59,879 nt of DNA. Origin: Lichtheimia corymbifera B2541 (Eukaryota; Mucoromycota; Mucoromycetes; Mucorales; Lichtheimiaceae). Each line of letters starts with the position of its first letter. Within the stretch, counting starts at the first letter, position 1. The DNA lies in NCBI GenBank assembly GCA_000697475.1, contig JNEU01000631.1:1-59879 (forward strand), in the 5' to 3' direction. Below the pieces are notes generated by a model. That model did no database searches. It was not told the DNA's origin and saw only the letters and a list, made by a program, of their open reading frames with translations. Both the position numbers and the translations under genes were made by a program. Shown here piece after piece: positions 35,346 through 48,286 of this stretch.

Positions 35346-37027
35346 TTACAGTCTGGAGATGACAGCAGAGGTGAACTCCTTGGTGGTGCTGTTACCGCCC
35401 ATATCAGCGGTTCTCGCCTATAAATGTCATTTTAGTTTAATATGCATATCCATCCGAAAGAAAACATGCACTTTGTACTTACAGCGTTAGTAGTAATGGT
35501 CTCATAGACAGCACTGGAGATTCTGTTGGCAACCTCGTCTTCATTCAAGTGTCTCAACATCATGACAGAGGACAAAAGCATAGCAGTGGGGTTGGCGGCG
35601 TTCTTGTTCTGAAGGTCAAGACCCACGTGACGGCAACCCTAAATGAACCCAGCGTAAACATTGTAGCTCCAATAATAATACCCTGGCTAAACCCAGCGTT
35701 GTTTTACTTACAGGTTCGAACATGGCATACTCACGGCCAATGTTGCAACCAGGAACAAGACCAGGACCACCGATCAAACCAGCACCCTAGAAAATGAATC
35801 CTATTAGCATTTTACATTGGGCTATGTATTTACAGTGTGATACTTACAACGTTGGAAACAATGTTACCATACAAGTTAGGCATGACCATGACATCGAATT
35901 GTTGAGGACGAGAGACAAGTTGCATGGAAGCTACAATGCATATAAAGATAAATATCCATCCCAGAACTAACCCTTTGTACGTATCCACACTTACTGTTAT
36001 CAACAATCATGTCGTTGAATTGAATACCATGGTGTTCGTACTCCTTGGCAACATCACGGCAGGTGCGCAAAAAGAGACCATCAGCGAGCTTCCTATAAAA
36101 AGGAAGATCCAAATCAATGTTAGTATGACCATCTTCTTTTTTATCCAATCCAGGAACTTACATGATGTTAGCCTTGTGGACGGCAGTGACCTTCTTGCGG
36201 TTGTTCTTGAGAGCAAAGTCAAAAGCGAAACGAGCAATGCGTTCAGTCTTGGCACGGGTGATGATCTTGAGGGATTCAACAACACCAGGAACAGACTATG
36301 GAAGAATAAATTGTGTCTGTGTTAGAGATCGGGAAAATGCTTTGTCCAAATTTTTTTTTCATTACCTGATGTTCCAAGCCAGAGTATTCACCTTCAGTGT
36401 TTTCACGAATGACAGCAATATCAACATCGTTCAAGCGAGCAGGGACACCAGGGATGTTCTTGATAAGAGAGAGCGAGGCGTACATGTCAAGATCCTTACG
36501 CATAAGGACGTTGAAAGAGCGGTGACCAAGCTTGGAGGTGGGGGTGAAAAGAGTACCCTTGAGACCGACCTTGTTGCGACGAAGGGAAGCAAGGGATTGT
36601 TGGAAGAGAGAGTCATCTTCAGAGGTCAAACCAGAGACATCATATTGCTCAAATTCAACAGGAGCATCGGCAGCCTTAAAGACATCCTTGACACAGGCAG
36701 CAATTTCTTGACCGATACCATCACCAGGAATAAGGGTAACACGGCTAATACCACCATACTTCTTGGGGTGAATCTAGTATAATACATTATTATCTAATGA
36801 ATCCATCACTTGGTTTGTATGACTTACAGTCTTTTGCTCGGCAGGTGCAGGGGTGGGAATGGAGGTAGCCTGCGAGGCGAAGGAGCGAGTGGCGGTCTGG
36901 TCATTGTGGAAGAAGAGTAATGCATGTGAGCAAACAGCATTGCGCAGACATCTTGTGTAATAAATGAAAGTAAACCCACCTGCTTAAGAGCAGCAGCGTT
37001 GTTCACAGCAAGGGTACGGGCAAGCAT
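35346..37027 (-). CDS. IDH1: NAD-dependent isocitrate dehydrogenase, Idh1-type subunit, mitochondrial
   Basis: About eight exons; the first starts [16 protein letters not shown], followed by a short presequence ([12 protein letters not shown]). The mature part reads [79 protein letters not shown] and [13 protein letters not shown], in isocitrate/isopropylmalate dehydrogenase order. YGNIVSN and [14 protein letters not shown] match the Idh1 (regulatory) branch more closely than the NADP enzyme. Idh1 pairs with Idh2 in the TCA cycle and binds citrate and AMP. Length and ending (FTSAVISRL) are normal. The next gene downstream, also minus, is the mitochondrial ABC transporter. Confidence 0.9.
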
Positions 37028-38038
37028 ATTGTTTTTTGTTTGTGAAAGAGAGAGAAAGGCGCGGGATATCCTAGGCGAAAGATTTTGCAGCCGCTTCCCG
37101 TGCTGAGTTCAGCTCTATCCAGCTTTGCCTGAAAGTTTTTCCTTTTCTTCCATAAATACCCCCTCCTTCTTTGCAAGCCGTAGAATGGATGCTAATGATA
37201 TTTGACATTTGCATGATCTATAATGATCATCGTTATCTCCAAATAATGGCTAGCTCTCTAATTATATAGATGATTTGCCGCTGATGGAGTAGCTAACAAA
37301 CCAGAATGGCGTCCAAAGGATTCACATCGAGTTATAAAGGGTCTTCCATAATAGCCAATATAATTGACATGCACCTATTTACCCACCCACGTATAAAAAG
37401 CATGGACGTGTGATATATGTATATTTGTTCAACTCCATATCAGACCACATGAGCACCGCTGGGTTTATGGTATAGTAAGCACGTGAAGTTGCACATCGTA
37501 GCACATACACAGCAAAAGTGGTTTTCTGACAGCAGACTCCAGAAACCATAGACATGGTTCTATTAATCTGGGAATGCTTGAATACCTTATGTCCTAATAT
37601 TGGTTATCACATCACACACATATGCAGAATTAAACACTCATACGACCTGGCAAGAGAGGTTGACTATTATGGTTGGAGAACAACGACTGTTTACATGTAG
37701 ATGCATAAGTTGTAGTGTAAGGGTCACGTGGATACATTGCAAATGAATATTTGGATAACATGGGTGATTTGCATTGAGACCCAAAAGTCCTTTCAATTAA
37801 CTCCAGCAAGTGATTACATAGATGCCCTCATTGATAAATAATGTTTGCTGTAAGCATGATAGAGGTGTATTGTCTTAAGTTGTTCTATGGCAATGTGTGG
37901 TGGGGATTGTGGGGGAGGGGGTCATAATGTACAGGTTGGAGGAGTTGGTACAAGGAACATTAATACAAAAGTAATGGTTAGAATGAAACTGCGGATGGTG
38001 CGTGTGTGTGGATGAAAATGGTGGTAGTGATGATATGA
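37028..38038. other. intergenic, IDH1 promoter region
   Basis: About 1 kb without a supported gene. CACGTG hexamers occur near 37481 and 37726. G-rich simple sequence lies at about 37897-37922. The right part is the 3' flank of the fucosyltransferase-like gene. Confidence 0.4.
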
Positions 38039-39763
38039 CTATAAATAGTTGTATTCTTGATGAAGAAAACGGATATATGCACTAAACGTGCTCCACATGG
38101 ATCCAGTAAACTCCTGAGCACGACTTGCAATAAGGCCATCAAGGAAAGGTACAAGATACTTGCCATATTGGATACCATCTTCAGGGTTGATGAGTGTAGC
38201 CAGCTGGGATTGCTTAAAGTCGAAGAGGTCCCGAAGAGTGACAACACAAGGAAATGCATCAAAGATTGGTTGAATAAGCGGATGTTCGCGAGGATCAGGT
38301 GCATCTGTGGCCATGAAAAGCACCAATGGATGACGAGGAGTGCTCATTGTATTCCAATCCACAGCTTCCTTTTTCTCGCCAATATCCTCGTTCAAGCATT
38401 GTAAATGATCTTGGCCCATAGCATACTGCTGTTGTTGCTCATGCTCATTGTGCGCGACCAAAGGCAAGTACTTTTGTAAATCAGACCATAGTTTACCCAT
38501 GACTTGAGGTGAGAAGCGTTCAAAGATACTATCACCAACACGGGCATGAATTGACACGTAGGACCGAGGACCACCCAAACGATGCATGATACGATCAGCT
38601 TCTTCAAACAACTCTGGAAGGGCTTGACGAGAAAATACAAATTGCTGAAACAAGAAATCACGCAAATCCTTGCTTTCTTGACTGGTATACATGACACGTC
38701 CAGTGCCAAACAATGATCCAAAGCTCAAAAGCCGTTCCTTGCGTCGTGCCAAATCCCATATGAAAATCTCCCTTTGGTACTTTTGCAATGGTTGGTTCTC
38801 GGTGTCAGATATCCGGTAATCGTACAATAGCTCGTCCTTGATATGGTACGTGTCATCATTGGTAATGCCATACTTGCGTTGCAAATAAGAGCGATCATAG
38901 TCATCACGATACCGTATATTGATACGTTGCTTGATGCGTCGAAGGTCAAAGAGGCGATCCCAGCGGAGAGATGTGTATCGGAATGATTGTTTGCATTTTT
39001 CAGGCACCTCTTCTTGTTCAGCACGACCCAGCAAATATGCACGACACTCGTCAGCAATACGCGCCTTAGTACCTCGACGGTGGAATGACTCGAGAGAATC
39101 GTATTTACGCCAGTGAATGGGCTCGCCAAGTACCACAGGTGGCATAAGCAATGTCCGATTCAACCGCTCAGCCAACATGAGAGCATTGACAAGAGCGATG
39201 CGTTGATTGTGGAATCCAGAATGTGGGTAAAAGGAGATAAACTTTTCGTCAGGGCTTCGACCATCACCCAATGGTAGATACTCATTATCCGAATCTTTTC
39301 TGTAGACGCTATCTTCAGGAACTACGTCGGTGCTATTGTGATTGTTGCTAGGATACGATTTGACAGGTAATGACGTCGACTTTTTGGTATCCATCACTTC
39401 TTGTAACTTTTCCTTCTTATCATTGTGTCGGATACGGCGAATGGATTCCAGGACAAACTCACGTGGAAGGGTCACATCAATTTGCTGCTGTTGCTGTACA
39501 TCATCATCGTTTCCACCGCTACGTTGTTGTTGGCTAATAGATTTGTCGTACTTGTCATGCTGATATCGTTCCATGTGTGATTGCTGCTGTTGTTCATACT
39601 CCTGATACGCTGCGTCATTACCCATATGAGATGGCCGTCGCATACTGGATATTGGTGGTCGTGCTGTGGATTGGAAAAAGAAAAGGAATAGGACGGCTGA
39701 TACAAGGGATACAGTGGCTAGCCTTCGTAGTTGCCTATTGCGTTTGACAGAACGAATAAACAT
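38039..39763 (-). CDS. type II membrane O-fucosyltransferase-like protein
   Basis: A single uninterrupted frame of 574 codons, unusual among the intron-rich neighbours. A short basic cytosolic end (MFIRSVKRNRQLRR) is followed by one hydrophobic anchor (LATVSLVSAVLFLFFFQ). The luminal stem is rich in Gln, Asp and Ser. The catalytic part begins FISFYPHSGFHNQRIALVNALMLAERLNRTLLMPPV, the nucleotide-sugar region of the O-fucosyltransferase/GDP-fucose superfamily, and VSIHARVGD holds the HxRxGD-like motif. Golgi residence and glycosyl transfer are inferred; donor and acceptor are unknown. A purine-rich run (39808-39870) precedes the start. Confidence 0.72.
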   Translation of the reverse strand: MFIRSVKRNRQLRRLATVSLVSAVLFLFFFQSTARPPISSMRRPSHMGNDAAYQEYEQQQQSHMERYQHDKYDKSISQQQRSGGNDDDVQQQQQIDVTLPREFVLESIRRIRHNDKKEKLQEVMDTKKSTSLPVKSYPSNNHNSTDVVPEDSVYRKDSDNEYLPLGDGRSPDEKFISFYPHSGFHNQRIALVNALMLAERLNRTLLMPPVVLGEPIHWRKYDSLESFHRRGTKARIADECRAYLLGRAEQEEVPEKCKQSFRYTSLRWDRLFDLRRIKQRINIRYRDDYDRSYLQRKYGITNDDTYHIKDELLYDYRISDTENQPLQKYQREIFIWDLARRKERLLSFGSLFGTGRVMYTSQESKDLRDFLFQQFVFSRQALPELFEEADRIMHRLGGPRSYVSIHARVGDSIFERFSPQVMGKLWSDLQKYLPLVAHNEHEQQQQYAMGQDHLQCLNEDIGEKKEAVDWNTMSTPRHPLVLFMATDAPDPREHPLIQPIFDAFPCVVTLRDLFDFKQSQLATLINPEDGIQYGKYLVPFLDGLIASRAQEFTGSMWSTFSAYIRFLHQEYNYL

Positions 39764-41175
39764 TGGGATAACAGGAGTGTATTGGGGGGGGGTTTATGGA
39801 TATAGAAAGCACAAGAGGGAAAGAAAGAAGGAAAGAAAGAAAAGAACGGAGAAAGAAGAAAGAAAAAAAGCAACGAGAAAAAAGACTAGTGTGTGTATGT
39901 GTATGAGATTGCGTGTTTATGTGAGAGCGGATACTGTGTATATTGTGCGTGTGAGCATGTGTACTTGATTGACGTCGAAAGACACTTGAAAGCGGATCGT
40001 CGTAGTTGCACTCAGAAATCGAATATTGCGATGCTTCCATTTGACTTTAGTGTGCAGTGTGTAACATTAGACCATCGTGTTGATAATACCAAGCAATCTC
40101 CTCTTTGCTCCTTTCCTTTTCTTCCTCCTTGCCTATTTCAATAGCAATCAGCAGATAAAAGGCATGGTGATATCTCTTATAAGGTTTCGGTCATTCAACT
40201 ATTATGCGTGGTATATAAGGGTCGCGTGTCATTGCATACAGCACACCATACCGGCGGCTATATTCTATGGAATAGATGGGATGGGAATGAAAGGCAAAGG
40301 GACACCAATTACTTTTGGGTTAGACTTGAGATGCCTTTTTCCTGGTTGGAGCAAAAAAGAAAAAAGCGGCGCCCATGCATCAGCAAGTATAACGACGTGC
40401 ATTGGGAAAACGACGATCTTACAGCAGGGTTGTGTAACATAACTGAAAGACAAAAAGGCGGAGAAAACGTAATGCCTGAGCGTGCTGCAATCCATAAATG
40501 GCAAGGCGTAGATCCTTCGTGTGCTCCTTTGTAACGCAAGTTTCTGCTTCATTAAACAAACTGTGTCACAAATCCAAATATCTCACACAACACAATGCAA
40601 ATCAGTGGCCTACGTGTTAAAAGTCGATAAACCCAGGATCAATCTTATCCAAATAAGCAGATCACCTGCTGCTTGTAGGCGTTATTATGAAAGCAAGGAT
40701 GACACGGCCCCACCCCCTTATTTCTACATATGATCTTACCATGCTTGGTAGCATGTTTTTTAGTCTGAGCTTACCAGCAGCTTTGCGTAATGAAACAATT
40801 AACGGATGACTTTTCCCGATATACGCTATAAAGCTTAAGAGGAAATAAACTTTGCGGCACATGATACAATTTGCACCGCGGATATCGTATATATTATACA
40901 TTCATGGGCAATATCCCTGGTAATCATTTGCAATTTATCCCATATCCTTGGATGAAATACTTAATCAACAATGTCTTGTCTCATCATGCTACATATAATA
41001 TGCCACCACCAGAACCATCCAAGAGACACACGTTCAAGCCGGTGCTCGTCATCACAATCCTATCATTGATTGCGTTCAATCATCAGCTGCTATATAAGAA
41101 TGGGTTTATTCAATTTGGAAAGGGGGTATATAAACCGCTACTACAGCATCTTGTGTACATGCGTTGTGTGTTTTG
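39764..41175. other. intergenic, no gene supported
   Basis: Left end: a purine tract (39808-39870) and a GT-rich stretch (39888-39960), both upstream of the fucosyltransferase-like start. The middle has short plus-strand frames around 40077-40540 and 40871-41287 without family features; the latter overlaps the end of the RhoGEF gene on the other strand. Confidence 0.4.
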
Positions 41176-44100
41176 CTATTGGGCAAGACGGCCTCCATGT
41201 CGCGAATCAGGCCGTGTTATGGGGGACTCTGGGATCAGCAATGGTGGTGGTTTCTTGAAGGATCTCTTTGGCTTTTTGGATGTCTAAAAAAGAAAGGATT
41301 AATGGATGAGTGAGCCATGTATTCGATGAATCAACCCCTTCTGCAAACCTTATTTTGTAGTGAAATGTCAGCTGAATGAAAGGAAGGTGTGGTTGATGTA
41401 TTGCTTGTCTTGTCTGAAAGATGCGTTGCACATCGCCTTGCACGTCTGGGTGTACCAATCGTGCCCAGCTTTTCAACAACACGGCCAAAAAACTTGGATG
41501 ATGAACGTGCAAATCCCATAGTAGCAGCACTAAAGGATCGTTGTAAGCCTGGTGTCGGTGGAAGATCAGCATTACGAGCAGCAGCAGCTGTAGTCCTTTT
41601 GTTGTTTGGCTGAGCCTGGTTATTTGTAGAAGAGCCTCGTCTCGATAATTTAAATATCATGCTTTCAGTATTGACAGGAGGTGGTTGGTGACGATGTTGT
41701 GATGATGTGGATCGTTTCCGGTAAACTCCAGATTCGTTCATCTGATCACTGGTACGAGGTTGGTTGACAGTATTAGATAATGTAGGTTGTTGGGGTGCTG
41801 ATATGGGTGCTGTTGTTGCCGGTGGTGCAGATCCTGCTGCCATTCTTGCTGTGATATCATCAAATACCATGGACTCTGACATCCGTAGTCGACTTGGAAG
41901 TGAAGCTTTGCGACGCACAGCGCTTTTGAATGCTTCAGTCATACCATGTTTGTTGACGTCTCTAGGAGATGACATTGCTGAGCTATTACAAGCACGTGAT
42001 TGCTGTTGATGATGATGCTGATGCTGCTGCAAGGTTCGTTCTTCCTCTACAACATTGGTGAATGCAAGCATAGATGCTGATTTGCCCATGCGGCTCTTTC
42101 GTTTCCATTGATCGACTCCACTATATCTCTCATGACGTGCTTGTGTACGAGCTGTCAATATAGGCGTTGTGCAAACATCCTCAAATTTGTTGTCAATGTT
42201 GGTGCATCGCACATTATGTTGTTGATGACGACGTTGAATACGAATATCAGCAACCGTATGCGTAACGAAATCGTAAAAATCCCCAAAGCTGGCGTGAGAT
42301 CGCATGCCTGGAGAATTGAGCATGCTACTTTGGGCTGATGTGGAATGTGTGGGTGAATCATCATTTAATGTATCGTTTGAAGCTGTTGTATGAGGCGTAT
42401 CTGGCTTGTCAATACCACTTGCTGCTGCTGTAGATGTCTCAGTGCGTGATGCATAACTACTTAAGCTGGTGGTCGAAGATGATATATGCGGTTGTTGTTG
42501 TTGTTGAAGTTGTACGTTGTTGGATGCTGTGGATGGTGTGATATTATTGAGAGAGGATACAAAAAGTTCTTCGATTGCATTGCCCGGTGTTTGGCCGTCG
42601 ACTCCATTTTCTTTGCTAGACTGGATGGCTCTTCGTAATGCATCCACCCAAATTTGTTTTTCTTGGTCACACATGGCTCCAAATTCGATCGTATACTGGT
42701 CATTTCTTAAGAACCAAGTATGATATGAGCTGGCTAAAGCAAAAGGATTAGCATTCAGATGTAAGGAAACAAGCGTAAAACGTACGATGGTCATCTGGAA
42801 AGTCCTCAAGATCAAAAATACGTAACGGAAACCAATGGCGTGGCTCATACTTGTCATATTTCTTGGCCTTGACAATGATCATGTAGGATTTGAATAGCGC
42901 ACATCCGAGTCGTTTAACCTTGGGTCCTTCATGCCACGCACGGACATCCAATGTCCCAATCAAAGTGCATGATCCTAATAGCCCATAGAATCGTTTGGAT
43001 GCAGCCTACATATAAAAGTGAGTAACCGTGATCATTTTTCTTTCAACTTTACTTACATTCACCCAGTCAGGTTCTATACGATTCATAAATAACCGTGTCT
43101 TTCTCTCAGCTTCCATGATCGATTTCTTTGAGTTGAGGTTGATGGCGACGCCATGCATCACTTTTAGAGCTTTTAGCAAAGCATTGTGCTCCTTTGAATC
43201 GGACTGGGTCGTTTTAAGGATGGATTCGAGCATCAGCTTGTACTTGAACAGCCGTTGTACAGGCTACACATGCAAGAGCGGGGATCAGCATGATGTATGT
43301 AATCCATATAAGAAGACTAATACCATAATGAGATAGTCATCGAATTTGCGTCGTCCATTGGTGTCGACTTGGCGTTTGGTCAAATGGAGCTTCTCGAGCG
43401 TGGATACAAATGCTGGGTTGGTGTCAATGAGGTCTTTGTGCAAAGCACATGCCTTGTCGTGATACATGCAGTAATCAATGTATACTTGAAACTTGTCTCC
43501 CTGAATAGTGGTTACACAAAGTTAGCATAATGCAAATGTAGATAGATGGTGTCATTATTCATTTTACCCATTCGCAAAAGCATTGTGCGATATTGATGAC
43601 GCGTTCATCGATCATTGATTCCTTTAACACCATGCTGGATTGACGTAATGCTTCCATGAATTTGGTTTGGAATTGTAAAATGTCGTCAGCGTTCCTCACT
43701 AATCGATTATGTATTGATTCAGATAAGCATTTGGCGTGTTTGATGCCCTTGAAGAAATGCTAACAAGCCGGTATGTGAGATGGGGTATTTTTTCATGGCA
43801 TTCATTGTTGTGATGACATACATTGACAAGGATATCGAGATCTCTGCAATAGCTATCTCTGTTGTGAGGAGCTCATCTACAGCGGCCTCTCGTTTCAAGA
43901 CGTGTCGTTCAGATAATGTGCTGCCGGTTTGTGCATTGTTCTTGAGAGCGAGCGGAGAAGCAATTGCTGATTGATCAAGACGGCCCTGTCTTTGGATCTC
44001 TGGCGTAAAGAGACAGTGGGGAGCCTCCTCGTTGCCGCCCGCAGCAGCAGCAGCAGCACTCGTAGTCAAGGAATCAGCTTTGAATTTGTCAAGCAATGGC

Positions 44101-44378
44101 GATGACGTGTCCAATGGTGAATGCTCAAATCGACATGTAAGAATATTATCGATAATGGTGTGAATAGTACGCGTATCAACTCTGTGAACAAGCTCTTTCC
44201 CAAGTGAAGCGGGGTCGGAAGATAACTTGAGAGCCGCCGAACGCTTGGATGCCTTGGCAGCTGCTACCATGGCAGCGGCAGCAGCAGCAGACATGTCAGC
44301 TTTTCTTTGACGTCCTCCTTCATTGATAGAACTGATAGTGCTCAATAGTGACTCGGAACGTGGCAAGTCTTTTGTCAT
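41176..44378 (-). CDS. Rho guanine nucleotide exchange factor (DH-PH)
   Basis: Starts MTKDLPRSESLL at 44378. Poly-Ala runs occur in the first 110 residues. The DH (Dbl) domain begins KREAAVDELLTTEIA and continues in later exons with HFFKGIKHA, KFQVYIDYC and the conserved PVQRLFKYKLMLESILK helix. A PH domain follows (LFKSYMIIVKAKKYDKY, ATTWF-like HTWFLRNDQYTIEF, CDQEKQIWVDALRRA). A long disordered tail of about 400 residues is rich in Ser, Gln and Thr. DH-PH proteins load GTP on Rho-family GTPases such as Cdc42 or Rho1; the target is not visible. The tail likely splices once more (exon end 41349, exon start 41283) to finish at 41176 with GGRLAQ; without that splice it stops at 41331. Confidence 0.82.
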
Positions 44379-45406
44379 GATGTGAAAGAAACAATAGTAA
44401 TAAAGGCTAAAGATCAAATAAAAAGTGAGCCATCTCGGAAACTTATTAAGGATCGTCATTGGCACGGCCCATGTACTTATGTCACCTACAAAGGAGTCCT
44501 AAATTTCCCATCAGACTGGGGCAGCCTTTTGCCTACGAATGCACAAGGTACTCTTGGACTTTGCTATATGCACCATGTCAAATGCATCATGTCAATTTCA
44601 GCACCCGACGTAGACCATGGCACCGAAACCAGCTTTTGCAGATAAATCACCGGAGGTAGCTATATCGAAAGTAACAAGGTAGTGCGTGTATGAGTAGTGA
44701 TTGATCAAGAAACATGTATAAGGCTTTACCTCATTACAAAAATATAGTATTGCACTACGATGGCAATGAGAGAGAGTAGTAGGATATTATAATAAAGTAC
44801 TATACAAAGATCAGCGTTTATTCACTAGATTGAAGGATGTGATGATACATACGACCTTTTGACATGTGACCTTGTAAGTAAATGAAAAAAGGATGTGAGG
44901 GAGTTTGATGGGCGGCGACAACATTGTTTCATTGTGCATGGTGGGCGTGGGTATTTCTGTGTTCTGTCTGTTGGGGATGATGCATTGAGACGATAAAGTG
45001 ATGGGGCCGCATATCCCAGGATTAAGTCTGAGGAGCCTGGGTGTCATGTTGTCTATGCATACATCGCCCATATTAGGGCAGGTGATAAAATCAATCACTT
45101 GAGGGACAAGGTGTTAGAAAGCAGTAGTAGTAGGTGATTCCCAAGGTCTCGGTCAGGGTAACAATAGACACATCTCTATGTAGTTGTTTGTGTGGATATT
45201 TCCGAGTACCAAATCTCGATTCTTTAATCATATTCAATGTTGGTGAAGATGCTTAATAAATGGGGTACAAAAGTGGTACTACTACTACTACTACTTCATT
45301 TGGCGTGACGTCATGTTCATTCAGAGCTGGTGGTTGGATTTTGTTTTTTGCCGTCTGTTGAAGCCCGCAAGTTGAACTCTCCATACAACAACCACAACCG
45401 TACAAC
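44379..45406. other. divergent intergenic region, RhoGEF and NDUFA6
   Basis: About 1 kb between two divergent starts. A TAC/GTA triplet run occurs at about 45276-45296. The open frames here lack family features. No RNA gene is apparent. Confidence 0.4.
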
Positions 45407-45881
45407 ATGTCGGCAGTCTTTGGTGTTTCTGAATTGGCAAGAACCACTGTCTCATCGACCTCTGCAGCTGAAGCTACAAAGCGTGCGCTCGCTCTTTATC
45501 GAACTTTCCAGAAATCGGTACGCATTCGACCTCTTCATGTTGACCATGCGCGTGTTTCCATGACCACGCACAACAAACAAATAGAGTGCGTCCGTGAAGC
45601 TAATATGATATCCACAGGTTCCCGAAATCCAAAAGTTGTATGAGCTCGATCTTCCTGAATCAGCCTTGCGAGCCAAGATCCGTGAGGAATTCGAAAAGAA
45701 CCGCCATGTCACTGATGTCCAAGTACGCGATGTGTTGCTTGCCAAGGGTCAAATGGAATATCAAGAAACTATGAATCTCTGGAAGCAGCAAACTCATGTC
45801 TACCGCTACTTTGCCGAAGAGGAGGCAGCTCCCAAGCCCGTTACTTTCTTGGACAAGTTCTTTGATGGCAGATCTCCTTAA
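45407..45881 (+). CDS. NDUFA6: mitochondrial complex I LYR subunit NDUFA6 (B14)
   Basis: Two exons (45407-45517 and 45618-45881) join to 124 aa, the normal length. The LYR motif is ALALYRTFQKS, followed by VPEIQKLYELDLP and a helical region with REEFEKNRHVTDVQ. This is the signature of LYRM6/NDUFA6, which binds acyl-ACP and sits at the matrix arm of NADH:ubiquinone oxidoreductase. The C-terminal YRYFAEEEAAPKPVTFLDKFFDG is typical. The sequence has no separate presequence, as usual in this family. Its 3' flank is CA-rich. Confidence 0.9.
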
Positions 45882-46218
45882 ACGATCCTATCACCACAGC
45901 AACCATTGTCACCATCCGCTCATATAGCAAAAACGCAATAGAAAAAAGTCGCACACACACTCTCAGACACACTCACACCCACACACGACCACGCACATTT
46001 ATATATATTTGAGGATGTTTTGTTTATTCACAATGGAAGCTATCGACATTTACCTGAGATATGGAAATGGGCATTGTTAAGGGAGAAAGAGAGAGAGAGA
46101 GAGAGAGAGGGAGATGGGAGAATTAAGCTTATGGATCAAGTGAACAATGGCAACAAGCACGTGGAATTAAGTGCCGGGGAGGAGTATCTCAAAGATATGT
46201 GGGGTGGAGTGCGAGATA
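45882..46218. other. convergent intergenic region with microsatellites
   Basis: The 3' flanks of NDUFA6 and the F-box gene. It contains a CA-rich stretch (about 45952-45998) and a GA run (about 46086-46109). No coding evidence. Confidence 0.45.
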
Positions 46219-47169
46219 TCAAATGGCATCTATTACCACCATATCCCATCCAATACTGAGACGTGACATACCATCGAGTGATCTTAATACTTGCTCAATT
46301 TCATCTTGACCCAGCCGTAACCGCAAATCGTCCTTGCACACAACATGGAGTGATTCTAGCCAGGGGTAAAGCTGCTTATCAGTCAAAAGGGGTCTGAGCA
46401 ATGAGACATCATCTGCAAATTCTAGGTGTAGTTCAAGCTGTTTCAAACAGGGGAATATTCTCTTGAGTTGTTTTCCATCAATATCGGTAGTCAACCTTGC
46501 TGACAACTTCTCCAGCTGTGGAAATATCCGGTGTTGGTCTCGCATCCAATTGTCAATAGAGCAAGTGGGTATATCTAACGACTTGAGGGTGGATGAAAGT
46601 GCCAAGGTGTCATGATCAATGATGATGGGGTTGGTGGTGCTGGTGATAGTACTCCAATGATCATCATGTGCATCTCTCAATGTGATCGCTTCTTTACAAA
46701 AGTACGATTGTTTCAATAATATCGGATGGATGCAACATGGTACATGAACCCGCATGCTTGTCAATGGATGTTGCTGTCGCTCTATAATTTGTTGCAACAA
46801 CTCAGCAGAAAAAGCACATGCATTGGTATCTTCAACTGCAAGTGTTAGGTGTGTTGTACGCCAATCCTTTTTCTTAAAACACCGGCCTTGCTCAAGAATG
46901 CCATATAAATCGTTTGTCGTATAGGATGATGACTTTGGGATGATGATGTTCACGGGACCTGACCACAGGGCCCAATCTAGTGTTAATGCGCATAGTCGTC
47001 GACATGTCCTACAAATTCTCCTGTCAGGTCTGACACAAATTTAAGCAACAATAGGAACACCCCATTATACATACCTTGCAACAGGAATTAAAGCGATGTG
47101 GTTTTTATCTTGTAAGATGTAGTAGTTTAGAACATGGAGAAGGAGCTCGTCCGGTAGTGATAGCAGCAT
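46219..47169 (-). CDS. F-box protein with leucine-rich C-terminal region
   Basis: Two exons. The first starts at 47169 and reads MLLSLPDELLLHVLNYYI; the splice gives PVARICRTCRRLCALTLDWALW, together an F-box of about 45 residues. The rest (about 255 residues) has spaced Leu-rich stretches (TSTLKSLDIP, FPQLEKLSARL, FPCLKQLELHLEF, YPWLESLHVV), consistent with divergent leucine-rich repeats. F-box proteins link a substrate to an SCF ubiquitin ligase through Skp1. The substrate is unknown. Mucoromycota carry many such lineage-variable F-box genes, so this may be a fast-evolving copy. Confidence 0.72.
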
Positions 47170-48286
47170 GTCGATGTTTTATTGTTTTCGTGAGCGTATA
47201 ATAAATATATTAGAGAAAGAAGAAGCAAGTATAAAGTAAAAGAAAAAAAGAAGAAAGGAGAAAGAAAACATGGGTTCCTTGTCCTTTCTTTTACATAGTC
47301 CAATTCGTGATATTGACTTGGCAGCTTTCAGCGCCTGACATAACACTTGCACCTATTGGCAAGCACGTTGACACTACCTATCTGTCAGTCAGCTCCTGTT
47401 CAAAATCCTCCCCCCGCCTTATCACTTCCCACCCCCCAACCCACGCCATATTTAGGTAAAAGTGATCAGAAGCATGACGTATCTATCGGCTCTGTACGTA
47501 GTAGTTTTCCTTAAAATTCTTTACCTTTATGATGACGCTTTATTATCCCATTTATCCGGGATTACGCTTCTATCACATTATTCAATGGACAAGAGTTACC
47601 ATAGGAACCGAAATAGACTTTGATGGAATTATGACGTTGGCCAAAGCACAGCTGACATCCATTTGTCGTCAGGATACCTGCTGCCACTGCGTTGTTTTGC
47701 ATCCGTAAATGAAATACATAAAGTGCACCATATAGTAGCGGCTGCTATATTGTGGAGTTGAAGTGTCAGCGGTATCGTTATTACAATTCCTTAGCGGGCT
47801 GTGAATGTACACAAGGTAGCATTGATCATTTGGTGAAACGCCGCTTGGAGGGAATTTTACATAGCATAACGCTGATGTTAGCTTTCAAGTGAATATTTTC
47901 ATTGCTGCAGGAGTTGATGCTATATGTACAATACGCCTTATTGCACAGAATAATGATGCTATACCACGGTTATAGAGCTCCGTATTATTTGTATATCAGG
48001 CGTAGCTATTATGTATGTACACTTTGTATCGCGCGAATCACAGCAGGCTCCTCTAGGCCATGTCATCTTTTGAACATCTCAAGCTCACTTTTATTTCGCA
48101 TCCATGTAGTATATAAACAAGAATATCGGAATAACTTTTAATGATAGCGTGGTCGCGTGTCCGTTGGCCGTGGGAATGTCATTGTCCAATCATCATTGTC
48201 CGTTGCTATGGCTATGTGTCATAACACAAACTTGTTGATATTGCGGGGGAACCCACCTCTTCTTTTCTTTTTTCTTGATCGCAACC
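47170..48286. promoter_or_regulatory. divergent intergenic region, F-box and GTP cyclohydrolase
   Basis: A 1.1-kb region between divergent starts. A purine-rich run (about 47215-47268) lies upstream of the F-box gene, and a C/T-rich tract (about 48253-48276) directly precedes the cyclohydrolase ATG. No gene is supported inside. Confidence 0.45.

Noticed and set aside
39808..39960. Plus-strand ORF made of Lys/Glu/Arg over a purine tract
   Set aside because: It is a simple-sequence artefact of AAAG repeats just upstream of the fucosyltransferase-like gene.
41207..41572. Alternative minus-strand ORF at the end of the RhoGEF gene
   Set aside because: It is out of frame with the DH-PH tail. Splicing 41349 to 41283 gives a continuous in-frame ending instead.
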